14,806 nucleotides of DNA from an uncultured Collinsella sp. (GCA_900543615.1 UQSC01000045.1:1-14806), one strand, 5' to 3'; shown: positions 1-6,379, numbered from the stretch's first letter. The notes: a model not told the origin generated them from the sequence alone. Made by a program: numbers and translations.

Positions 1-49
1 ATCTACACAAGGCTATTCGTCGGCAGCGTCAGATGTGTATAAGAGACAG
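1..49 (+). other. Illumina Nextera i5-side adapter (not genomic)
   Basis: The first 8 bases are the end of the P5 primer, 9-16 (AAGGCTAT) is an index, 17-30 is the Nextera read-1 tail and 31-49 is the 19-base Tn5 mosaic end AGATGTGTATAAGAGACAG. This is library sequence left on the contig. It supplies an in-frame TAA at 40-42, which makes the first gene look as if it begins at the ATG at 52. Translations across it give the well-known artefact peptides MYKRQ and VSYTHLTLPT. Confidence 0.98.
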
Positions 50-1395
50 GCATGTTCAGTGTGGACGAGGCGGCGCTCAAGAGTGCGTTTTCGTTTGATG
101 CGTCTGCGCTCTCGGGTGCGGCCGGCGGTATGGACCTTTCTGGTATCGATTTGTCCGGGCTGGACATTGACCTTTCGGACGTTGGGAGGGACATCGACTT
201 CAGCGACATCATGGCCAAAGCGCCGGCCCCAGATTTCTCGGGCATCTTTGACGGTCTGGAACTCACGCCCGAGCAAATGCAGCAGGTGGGAACGCTTGCC
301 AACCAGCTGTTTGAGGGCTTTTTGCAGTCTGATCAGTTTAGGGCACTGTCGCCCGAAGAGCTTAAGGACGCGTCAAAGCTCGCTGCCGCATTCTCGACGT
401 ATCTTGAGAATGATACCGCGGCCCAGCAAATCCTGGCCCAGCTCAAAGCGCTCGGCGGCGATGCTCTGGCCGAGCGCCTGCAGCAGGCGATGACCGACTA
501 TGTGCAAAAGCAGCTGGCTCCGTATCTGCAGCAGGCTATGGATCAGGTGATGAAGTCGATCAGCGATCAGATTGCGGCGACGGTGTCAGCTCAGCTCAGG
601 GCAGGCGCAGCAGGGCTCATGGGCCAGATGGCGACGCAGATGTCGTCGAGTTTTGCTAACCTGGCGAGCGCCATGCGCGTGGATGCGAGTGCCTTTGCTC
701 ATGCCATCCATTTCAACATGGACGCCGAGGACCTGAGCTCGCTCATGATGAGCTATGCGAAGGCGTCGAAGCTTACCTACGACAACAATCTGACCACGTT
801 GGGTTATGCGGACGAGGCAGATCCCATCTCGGTCAAGATTTTCCCGCGCGACTTTGAGGCCAAGGAGCGCGTACTCGATCACATCGATGCGTACAACAAG
901 CAGGTCAAAGCCGCTGGCCATGATGATCGGGCAATTTCGTACACCGACTACATGGGCATCATCATGGGTTCGGTGACCGACATCGTGAACACCATCAGCT
1001 TGGTGCTCATCGCATTCGTGAGCATCAGCTTGGTGGTGAGCTCCATCATGATCGGCATCATCACGTATATCAGCGTGCTGGAGCGTAAAAAGGAGATTGG
1101 CATCCTGCGCGCGATTGGCGCGTCGAAGCGCAACGTGGCCAACGTATTCAATGCCGAGACTTTTATCGAAGGCCTCATTGCCGGCGTCTTTGCCATTGTC
1201 GTCGTGGTGGCCGTGAGCTTCCCGGTCAATGCTTGGGCGCTTGCGGCCAAACAGGTCCCCAACCTGATGAGCCTGCCCGTGCAGGATGCGCTGGTGCTCA
1301 TCGCGATTTCGGTACTGCTGACAGTTGTCGCTGGCCTGCTGCCGGCCCGCAGCGCATCCAAAAAAGACCCCGTGGAAGCCCTACGCTCCGAATAA
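50..1395 (+). CDS. ABC transporter permease, FtsX/MacB type, C-terminal part (5' truncated by contig end)
   Basis: Membrane component of an ABC transporter of the FtsX/MacB superfamily, which usually moves lipids, peptides or drugs, or transmits force to the outside. The readable part (447 residues from the ATG at 52) has a long extracellular region, about residues 1-305, then three helices near 312-338, 369-392 and 413-434. After the first helix comes the family's signature cytoplasmic segment at 344-362 (ERKKEIGILRAIGASKRNV), and the protein ends in the usual DPVEALRSE tail. The extracellular part opens with an unusual run of DLSG-type repeats (27-54) and continues with Gln- and Ala-rich helices. 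No N-terminal helix or ATPase is visible, so the ATG at 52 is almost certainly internal and the true gene extends upstream of the contig. Family confidence is high; the substrate is unknown. Confidence 0.9.
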
Positions 1396-1426
1396 TGCGA
1401 CAAAAGGGTTGTTCCTTTGTCACATT
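1394..1426. repeat. Short palindrome at the permease stop (copy A of a CAAAGG hairpin family)
   Basis: Left arm AATGCGACAAAAGG and right arm CCTTTGTCACATT pair over about 13 bp with one bulge and one mismatch, around a loop of about 6 nt. It overlaps the permease stop codon (TAA 1393-1395). No T-run follows, so it is not a textbook terminator, although it may act as a 3' end hairpin. A very similar hairpin lies at 3293-3322. Confidence 0.7.
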
Positions 1427-1445
1427 GAGACCCTTGCGAAATCGG

Positions 1446-1621
1446 GGTCTAATACTTTTCCGAGAAGTGAGCGAGTCAAAATGGACCCCCGAAGCATCGG
1501 CACTTTCGAGATGCAATTTCCTGCGGTTTTGCCATCAAAATCCTGCGGGTTTGACGTCTAAAAATGTCGATGCTTCGGAGGTCCAAAAACGGTCGTTCAC
1601 TTCTCGGAAAAGTATTAGACC
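1446..1621 (+). repeat. Large imperfect inverted repeat, copy 1
   Basis: A 176-bp element whose two arms of about 75 bp pair with each other. The outer 29 bases of the arms (starting GGTCTAATAC and ending GTATTAGACC) are nearly perfect complements. Next comes a mismatched stretch of about 7 nt, then the pair GGACCCCCGAAGCATCG / CGATGCTTCGGAGGTCC. The core holds two direct repeats, TCCTGCGGTTTTG (1519-1531) and TCCTGCGGGTTTG (1541-1553). The 19-mer TTTTCCGAGAAGTGAGCGA (1456-1474) recurs exactly at 3039-3057. It lies between two convergent genes. Open frames inside it look like by-products of the repeat. No transposase is nearby. Confidence 0.85.
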
Positions 1622-1667
1622 TCGTTATATTGGCGGCGTTCGCGAGCGGCAACCAGAGTGCAGCCTC

Positions 1668-2801
1668 CTAGCCCTCCTTTGCAGAGAGCATGAGCCTAAT
1701 TTCCGGATGGGTGTATTCGTCGAACTCTTCTTTGGGCTCGGTGTCAAAGGCGTAGTATGACCTGATGGATTCGCCCTCCGTCTTGATGCTGATTTCTTCA
1801 TATAGGGAGCCGGCTAAAAATGCCTGCTTAAATTCATCCGACAGGCTGCACGGCGTGAGGAGGCCCGGTGTGGCAACGGAAACGTCCAGCCCATTGAGCG
1901 GGGCATAGAGCGTCGCGATATCCTGCTCGGCGCGGGCGAGGTTGTCTGCAAGGCTTGCCTCGGGGTCGATCTGACTGATGTAATCGACGTCCGTGAGCAT
2001 GCCGTCCGCATCAAAAGAAAGGTAGATATAGGCTGCTTGAGCGCCGAGGTCATTATCGCGTAGATAGCCGATTATGCGGTAGCCGTAGTCGTGATACGAC
2101 TCGTATGGGTTGTCTGCTGCGACGCGTTCGCACACGGGCTCCAAGGCATCTTGCGCGATGGCGAGCTGCTCGGCGGCTGCAGCCTTTCTTACCTGAAGCG
2201 CGTTATTTCCCTGGACAAACTGCGGGATGTAGACGCCAAGCAGCACAATGGCGGGCACCACCGCGAGAGCTATGATCTGCTTCTTGACGCTTGGAATCGT
2301 CACGCCGTATGCGTTTGCCATGGCCTCGGCATTGCTCGAGGTTTCGGCTAGCACGTCTGCCGCCGTGGCGACTGCCCCTACGGCGCCGGCGACCTCGGCG
2401 GCACCGCCCAGGTTGCGCGCGAGATCGTTATCGCTGTTCTTGAGCAGGCGGCCGGCAGCTTGCGTGGCAAGCACGCCGGCGACCTCCGCGGAACGGTCCT
2501 TGTTGGTCTGGGCTACCGTGAGCCTGCTCTGCAGCTCCTTCCACTGTTTGCCCTGCATTCCAAAGCGCGGCGCAAGAGCGCAATAGCAAAAGATGGCGAG
2601 TTCGATAACGGTGAGTGCGATGGCGGTATATATGCCCGCGGGTTGGAATTCTTTTTGGTGGAACGCGATATCGTTAATCATTTGGAGCGGCAACATCAAC
2701 AGGCATGCCACGAACGACATGACGAGTGCGGTCGCTGCGATCTTGGGGTATGTGCAGTACCGCTGGATGCGTTTCTTTTCTTGCTCGGTGAGCTGCTGCA
2801 T
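1668..2801 (-). CDS. Orphan three-helix membrane protein of unknown function
   Basis: I do not recognise this 377-residue protein. It has a charged N-terminus (QQLTEQEKKRIQRYC), hydrophobic helices at about 21-42 and 57-77, an Ala-rich amphipathic cytoplasmic-looking stretch (105-160) and a third helix at 175-196. A soluble acidic C-terminal domain of about 180 residues follows, with tyrosine-rich segments such as YESYHDYGYRI; this is probably extracellular. The ATG at 2801 is preferred over a GTG 14 codons upstream (2843) because GAGG sits 4 nt before it. A TATACT box at 2851-2856 (minus strand) could be its -10. The gene stands alone, convergent to the permease, and is bracketed by the two copies of the large inverted repeat. 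A membrane-tethered sensor or envelope protein is possible, but no function can be assigned. Confidence 0.8.
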   Translation of the reverse strand: MQQLTEQEKKRIQRYCTYPKIAATALVMSFVACLLMLPLQMINDIAFHQKEFQPAGIYTAIALTVIELAIFCYCALAPRFGMQGKQWKELQSRLTVAQTNKDRSAEVAGVLATQAAGRLLKNSDNDLARNLGGAAEVAGAVGAVATAADVLAETSSNAEAMANAYGVTIPSVKKQIIALAVVPAIVLLGVYIPQFVQGNNALQVRKAAAAEQLAIAQDALEPVCERVAADNPYESYHDYGYRIIGYLRDNDLGAQAAYIYLSFDADGMLTDVDYISQIDPEASLADNLARAEQDIATLYAPLNGLDVSVATPGLLTPCSLSDEFKQAFLAGSLYEEISIKTEGESIRSYYAFDTEPKEEFDEYTHPEIRLMLSAKEG

Positions 2802-3025
2802 GGGGCCTCGACTCTCATCGTTTTTCGGGGGCGATGTGCACACGCTCTTGAGTATAGATGAGTGGAGGGTGTCTGTTGTTCAAACGTAGTGTCAACGGCA
2901 TGGTATTGGTGGTTGTCGTGATCATGAACGTCGTTTTTGGAGCATGGAGTCGCTGTCGTGGGGCGAATGACGCGCAAGGGGGTTGCCGTGGGACAGTCTC
3001 TCACTGTTTGTGAGCGCCAGCAAAT
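2802..3025. other. Intergenic stretch between the orphan membrane gene and repeat copy 2
   Basis: This is the first part of a 535-bp gap without a convincing gene. It contains the 5' leader and the possible TATACT -10 (2851-2856) of the minus-strand gene. A short hydrophobic frame starts at an ATG at 2900 (MVLVVVVIMNVVFGAW, stop near 3013) but has no ribosome binding site, so I do not call it. The rest of the gap holds the repeat and the two hairpins listed separately. Confidence 0.5.
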
Positions 3026-3207
3026 CGAAGGTGAATGGTTTTCCGAGAAGTGAGCGACCTATTCTGGACCCCTGATGCATTCGCACTTTTGGATGCAAAA
3101 ACCGCAGGGTTTGAGCGACAAAACCGCAGGAAATGGCTCTCCAAAAGTATCGATGCATCGGGGCCCCGATTTCACTCGTTCACTTCACGGAAAAGCTTTC
3201 ACCTTCG
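3026..3207 (-). repeat. Large imperfect inverted repeat, copy 2 (opposite orientation)
   Basis: A 182-bp relative of the element at 1446-1621. The outer arms of 32 bases (starting CGAAGGTGAA and ending TTCACCTTCG) pair with only 4 mismatches, followed by the same unpaired stretch and a second helix around GATGCAT / ATGCATC. Orientation is set by the asymmetric core: the 16-mer ATTTCCTGCGGTTTTG is at 1516-1531 on plus in copy 1 and at 3119-3134 on minus here. The bases outside the shared 19-mer are unrelated to copy 1, yet they are complementary within this copy. Confidence 0.85.
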
Positions 3208-3256
3208 TTGCGTGAGGCAACGGATGGAAGGGTGATTATCGTCAAGTAGCTACCTC

Positions 3257-3290
3257 TGCCTTGTGAATCATCTGAAGCACAAGGCATAAT
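3257..3290 (+). promoter_or_regulatory. Probable promoter of the dihydrouridine synthase gene with an overlapping dyad
   Basis: TTGTGA at 3261-3266 and CATAAT at 3285-3290, spaced by 18 bp, resemble a sigma-70 type promoter (4/6 and 5/6 to consensus). A perfect 9-bp dyad, TGCCTTGTG (3257-3265) with CACAAGGCA (3278-3286), brackets this promoter, so it could be an operator. Transcription would begin near 3297, about 40 nt before the start codon. The assignment is by eye only. Confidence 0.4.
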
Positions 3291-3292
3291 GC

Positions 3293-3322
3293 ATGTGACA
3301 AAGGGACGGCCCTTTGCCGCAT
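3293..3322. repeat. Short palindrome in the leader of the dihydrouridine synthase gene (copy B)
   Basis: ATGTGACAAAGGG (3293-3305) pairs with CCCTTTGCCGCAT (3310-3322) around the loop ACGG, 13 bp with two non-Watson-Crick positions. It resembles the palindrome at 1394-1426. If the upstream promoter is real, it forms at the extreme 5' end of the mRNA, 14 nt before the start codon. Confidence 0.65.
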
Positions 3323-3336
3323 TGATCTGAGAGTAG

Positions 3337-4296
3337 ATGTTGATGATTCTATCGTTGGCCCCTATGGAGGGGATTACTGGGCATGTGTTCCGTCGCGTGC
3401 ATGCGGAGTGCTTCGGTGCACTCGATTGCTATTACACGCCGTTTTTGCCGCCGCCGCGGGTGGGAAACCGCTTTGGCGGCAAGGCGTTTAAGGAGATCGA
3501 TCCTGCCAATAACCATGGGCTCAACGTAGTGCCCCAGCTCATGTCCAAGAACGCGGACGAGTTTGTGTGGGCGGCACAGGTGCTCGCCGACATGGGATAC
3601 CGTGAGGTCAATCTCAACCTTGGCTGCCCCTCGGGTACGGTTGTTGCCAAGGGTAAAGGATCGGGCTTCTTGCGCAACTTGGACGAGCTCGAGGTGTTCT
3701 TGAGCGATGTGTGCGAGCGGTCGCCGTTGCCGGTATCGGTCAAAACTAGGCTGGGGCTCGAGGACGACGACGAGTATGAGCGCGTGCTCGATCTGTATTG
3801 CCGCATGCCGCTGGCAGAGCTAATCGTGCATCCGCGTGTGCAAAAGGACCGCTATACGGGCTCGCCGCGCAAGGAGTTCTATGGCGAGACGCTGGAGCGT
3901 GCGCCGTTCCCGGTTGCCTATAACGGCGATATTTTTGATCTTGAGGATATGGATGCGCTGGTGGAGGCCTATCCCGGCACACGCCATGTGATGCTGGGGC
4001 GTGGCTTGCTTGCGAACCCCGCGCTGGCTCGCATAGTCAAGGGCGGCCCTGCTGCCACGGCAGCCGAACTGCATCGTTTCCATGACACGCTGTTTGCGGC
4101 ATATGCAGAAGAGATTGGCGGTAACGCGGTCTTTCGCATGAAGGAGTGGTGGTTCTACGCCAAATGCGCCTTCGCCGACCCCGCTACCGTTCACAAGCTC
4201 GTGCGCAAGACTAAAAAGGTCGACGAATACCGCGCCGCCGTCGATCGTGTCTTTCGCGAACAGCCGCTTGCGCCCATAGCCCGCTTCCACGGCTAG
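3337..4296 (+). CDS. dus: tRNA-dihydrouridine synthase
   Basis: An FMN enzyme that uses NADPH to reduce uridine to dihydrouridine in the D-arm of tRNA. The 319-residue protein begins with the TIM-barrel strand APMEG (8-12). It has the catalytic cysteine in NLGCPS (C97), the FMN/RNA contact segment KTRLG (136-140), HPR (165-167), NGD (196-198) and the phosphate-binding GRGLLANP (221-228). Length and motifs fit the compact bacterial Dus proteins, and the overall look is closer to DusC-type than to the larger DusB, but the subclass cannot be settled by eye. The start at 3337 has a weak GAGAG site; an ATG at 3343 is an alternative. It is a single-gene unit with a promoter-like region upstream and a palindrome directly after its stop. 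Confidence 0.93.
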   Translation: MLMILSLAPMEGITGHVFRRVHAECFGALDCYYTPFLPPPRVGNRFGGKAFKEIDPANNHGLNVVPQLMSKNADEFVWAAQVLADMGYREVNLNLGCPSGTVVAKGKGSGFLRNLDELEVFLSDVCERSPLPVSVKTRLGLEDDDEYERVLDLYCRMPLAELIVHPRVQKDRYTGSPRKEFYGETLERAPFPVAYNGDIFDLEDMDALVEAYPGTRHVMLGRGLLANPALARIVKGGPAATAAELHRFHDTLFAAYAEEIGGNAVFRMKEWWFYAKCAFADPATVHKLVRKTKKVDEYRAAVDRVFREQPLAPIARFHG

Positions 4297-4298
4297 TT

Positions 4299-4352
4299 AG
4301 CCGTTGGGGACGTTCTTTAACGACTGGTCATTTAAGAGCGTCCCCAATGGCT
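4299..4352. repeat. Palindrome between convergent dus and glutaredoxin genes
   Basis: Two 22-nt arms, 4299-4320 and 4331-4352, pair with three mismatches around a 10-nt loop. Each arm centres on TTGGGGACG / CGTCCCCAA. The palindrome starts 3 nt after the dus stop codon and ends 23 nt before the glutaredoxin stop, so it may end transcription from both sides. The flanking A/T bases (TTCTTTAA) are only a weak U-tract. The GGGGAC core also occurs in the palindrome at 14394-14451. Confidence 0.7.
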
Positions 4353-4375
4353 ATGGGACGGACGGGATGCGCGTA

Positions 4376-4621
4376 CTAGAGCAGGTTCTCCTGTACCCAC
4401 GCGATGATGTCGCTCGACTCGTAGAGTGGCTTGTCGTCGATGAACAGGCAGGGAACCTGGCGTTTTCCGCCGACGGCGATGAGTGTTTGCTCGGCATCGG
4501 AATCGGTCGAGATATTGCGTTCAGGAATGGTCACGCCGTTATCGGCCAAAAAGCGCTTGACCTTTATGCAGTACGGGCAGCCGGTCATAACGTAGAGCAC
4601 GAGCTCGTGATCAGTAGCCAT
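4376..4621 (-). CDS. Glutaredoxin
   Basis: A small thiol-disulfide oxidoreductase of 81 residues, a normal length for class I glutaredoxins and NrdH-like redoxins. It has the dithiol active site CPYC (C15-C18) after strand one, a VPCLFID segment containing the conserved cis-proline, and a C-terminal helix. I take the ATG at 4621 because GGAG lies 5-8 nt upstream; an in-frame start 13 codons earlier lacks such support and would run almost to the end of the upstream gene. It is the second gene after the XRE/TipAS regulator (51-bp gap, same strand, no terminator seen) and is probably co-transcribed with it. It is a single-domain protein; the partner could be ribonucleotide reductase or a low-molecular-weight thiol system. 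Confidence 0.9.
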   Translation of the reverse strand: MATDHELVLYVMTGCPYCIKVKRFLADNGVTIPERNISTDSDAEQTLIAVGGKRQVPCLFIDDKPLYESSDIIAWVQENLL

Positions 4622-4672
4622 AGGTCTCCAATCGGTTGAGGTTTTGATTGAAATACCCAAAGCCGCCGCGGT

Positions 4673-5500
4673 CTATGCGCGCGTCAACGACGATTCGATG
4701 GCCTGGACCAAAAACGCCGTGGCTCCGGTGCCGCAGGGCTTGTCGTAGTAGTCAACAAAGCGCTGGTCGGCAAGATAGCCGTGGGCGAGGCCCAGATACG
4801 CTTCGTTCTGGGGCTCGTGTCCCCAATTAAGGCCAATCCATCGACGATGCATCGCGACAAGCTTACGAGCCTCGTTGCTCTCTGGGTCGCCAATGCCTAT
4901 GGCAATCGAGAGCTGGCCCAGAATAGCGCGTTCAAGTTCCTTCATGTCGTTCCATGTCTCGGGGTCCATGTCCAGCAGCGCTTCGTTTGCTGCATCGATA
5001 GCCTCATTGCCATAGCGCGCCCGCGCCTCGGCACCGTAGCGCTCCTCGTTTTCCTGCACGGTGCGCCAGCGCTCCAGTTGCGGCAGGACGGCGCCCATGA
5101 GCGAGACGGCTTCGTCGAGCGACATGCCGGTGTTTTGCGCCAGCCGCGGGGCACAATCCTCAATCATCGCCTCCATGGTGGTGTCGTAGGTGTACTTGCC
5201 GTGGTCGTAGCACCACTTGCAGTAATGGTCGGTCGTGGCGCCCGTGGCGTCGGTGCCGCAGTCGTCGGGCGTGAGTATCATGCCGCAGCTCTGGCAATAA
5301 TGCTCGGGCATTTCGAGCAGGTGAGACAGGGGTTCGCCGGTTACGGCGGCGATGAGCTTCATCATGTCGATGCCCGGGGTGACTTCGCCGCGCTCCCAAC
5401 GGCTGACGGCTTGGCGTGTGACGAAGAGCTTGGCGGCGAGCTGCTCTTGGGTAAGGTGATGGGCGCGACGGATGGCAATGAGCTTTTCTGCAAAGGCCAT
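4673..5500 (-). CDS. XRE-family regulator with zinc ribbon and TipAS-like ligand-binding domain
   Basis: A 275-residue three-part protein. Residues 1-60 form a Cro/C1-type helix-turn-helix (LTQEQLAAKLFVTRQAVSRWERG). Residues 67-110 match the 'putative zinc ribbon' family, with cysteine pairs C69/C72 and C94/C97 and the CGM...GT...YCKWCY..G pattern. Residues 135-275 resemble the antibiotic-recognition domain of TipA (TipAS): the ERYG..A...YG region, GDP.S.EA..LV..HR.WI, and YLGLAHGYLADQRFVDYYD with GTGATAFL at the end. TipAS in Streptomyces is fused to a MerR-type HTH and captures thiopeptides; here the DNA-binding module is XRE type. The start has a strong AAAGGAG 6 nt upstream. Likely role: a ligand-responsive regulator of its own operon with the glutaredoxin. 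The ligand is unknown. Confidence 0.88.
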   Translation of the reverse strand: MAFAEKLIAIRRAHHLTQEQLAAKLFVTRQAVSRWERGEVTPGIDMMKLIAAVTGEPLSHLLEMPEHYCQSCGMILTPDDCGTDATGATTDHYCKWCYDHGKYTYDTTMEAMIEDCAPRLAQNTGMSLDEAVSLMGAVLPQLERWRTVQENEERYGAEARARYGNEAIDAANEALLDMDPETWNDMKELERAILGQLSIAIGIGDPESNEARKLVAMHRRWIGLNWGHEPQNEAYLGLAHGYLADQRFVDYYDKPCGTGATAFLVQAIESSLTRA

Positions 5501-5530
5501 AGCGGCTCCTTTCTGCTGGTTGATAGCTTA

Positions 5531-5559
5531 AGCATACGCGGCGGCAGGCACCCTTCCAA
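5531..5559 (-). promoter_or_regulatory. Probable promoter of the XRE/TipAS regulator
   Basis: Reading on minus, TTGGAA (5559-5554) and TATGCT (5536-5531) are separated by exactly 17 bp. Each matches the sigma-70 consensus at 4 of 6 positions. Transcription would start near 5524, giving a leader of about 24 nt that contains the AAAGGAG ribosome binding site. Confidence 0.4.
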
Positions 5560-5574
5560 GCAACCGTTGGTTGC
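5560..5574. promoter_or_regulatory. Candidate operator dyad GCAACC-GTT-GGTTGC
   Basis: A perfect 6-3-6 inverted repeat that directly abuts the -35 box of the regulator gene, in the space between the divergent regulator and TrmO genes. Its placement fits a binding site for the adjacent XRE regulator. No second copy was noticed in the window. Confidence 0.4.
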
Positions 5575-5628
5575 ACGACTGCGGACCGCGGCGAAGAATT
5601 GCGCGCAACGCCCCGCGCCTCCATGCCG

Positions 5629-5634
5629 TACAAT
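5629..5634 (+). promoter_or_regulatory. -10 element TACAAT of a possibly leaderless trmO transcript
   Basis: TACAAT matches TATAAT at 5 of 6 positions and ends 7 nt before the ATG at 5642, the distance expected between a -10 box and the first transcribed base. No Shine-Dalgarno sequence precedes this ATG. No good -35 is visible. Confidence 0.4.
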
Positions 5635-5641
5635 GACCGGC

Positions 5642-6379
5642 ATGGAACCTATCGCACACATACATACCGACCTGCCGCAGAAGTTCGGCATTCCGCGCAA
5701 CAGCTTTTTGGCGCCCCATCTGCAGGGACGCATCGTTTTTGAGCCGGAATTTGCCTCCAATGCAGCGGTTGAGGGTTTGGACTCCTTCTCTCACCTGTGG
5801 CTGCTGTGGCGCTTCGAAAACGGAACGCCCGGCGGCACGGCTAAGGACATAGCTGCCGATGCCAAGTCGCAGGACAGGTCCGGCACCAACGCAAAATGGT
5901 CGAAGACCGTGCGTCCGCCGCGTCTGGGCGGAGCCGAGCGCGTGAGCGTGTTTGCCACGCGCAGTCCGTTTCGCCCTAATCCCATCGGGCTCACCTGCGT
6001 TAAGCTCGACCGCGTGGAGCTTACCGACGACGGCCCCATCATCCATGTGTTGGGGGCCGACCTGCGTGACGGCACGCCCATCTACGACATTAAGCCCTAC
6101 ATTCCGTTTGCCGACTGTCACCCGGATGCAACGGGCGGCTGGATTGAGGATGCTCCGTGGCAAGAGCTCGATGTTGAGTTTCCGCAAGCGCTGCAGGATA
6201 TGGTCCCGCCCGCAAAGATTTCTGGCTTGGTCGAGGTTCTTCGCCAAGATCCGCGCCGCGCGGGCAGCAAGCACGAGCCAAACCGCGTTTACCACTTAGC
6301 TTATGCTGGGCTCGACATATCTTTTACGGTCGATAAAACCCAGCTAACCGTAGTCGCCGTCAACGACGCGCAAGACTAA
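5642..6379 (+). CDS. trmO: tRNA (N6-threonylcarbamoyladenosine37-N6)-methyltransferase, TrmO/TsaA family
   Basis: SAM-dependent enzyme that methylates t6A at position 37 of certain tRNAs, helping decoding. The 245-residue protein shows the family's blocks in order: FGIPRN near the N-terminus (15-20), LDSFSHLWLLWRF (46-58), the diagnostic TRSPFRPNPIGL (106-117) and DLRDGTPIYDIKPYIPFAD (140-158), then a C-terminal extension ending in a YHLAYAGLDISF-like strand. The open frame runs far upstream, but that part is antisense to the regulator gene. An ATG at 5633 is an alternative start; 5642 is preferred because 5633 overlaps the apparent -10 box. It is divergent from the regulator and 112 bp upstream of the PLP enzyme. 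Confidence 0.9.
   Translation: MEPIAHIHTDLPQKFGIPRNSFLAPHLQGRIVFEPEFASNAAVEGLDSFSHLWLLWRFENGTPGGTAKDIAADAKSQDRSGTNAKWSKTVRPPRLGGAERVSVFATRSPFRPNPIGLTCVKLDRVELTDDGPIIHVLGADLRDGTPIYDIKPYIPFADCHPDATGGWIEDAPWQELDVEFPQALQDMVPPAKISGLVEVLRQDPRRAGSKHEPNRVYHLAYAGLDISFTVDKTQLTVVAVNDAQD

Noticed and set aside
35..493. Open frame starting MYKRQ and the antisense frames containing VSYTHLTLPT
   Set aside because: Their first or last residues come from Nextera adapter sequence, and the rest is a shadow of the permease frame.
1394..1426. Intrinsic terminator for the permease
   Set aside because: The stem is acceptable but no T-run follows on either strand, so it is listed as a palindrome rather than a terminator.
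1446..1621. Reading the large inverted repeat as an insertion sequence or a CRISPR repeat
   Set aside because: No transposase, no clear target-site duplication at the ends and no regularly spaced units; two dispersed copies with self-complementary arms do not fit an array.
2900..3013. Short hydrophobic frame beginning MVLVVVVIMNVVFGAW
   Set aside because: No ribosome binding site, the hydrophobic run is short, and it ends just before the repeat; too little support for a gene.
4781..5641. Long open frame extending upstream of the TrmO gene (frame open from 4781)
   Set aside because: It runs antisense through the well-supported XRE/TipAS gene; the TrmO motifs begin only after 5642. Open antisense frames are common in high-GC coding DNA.
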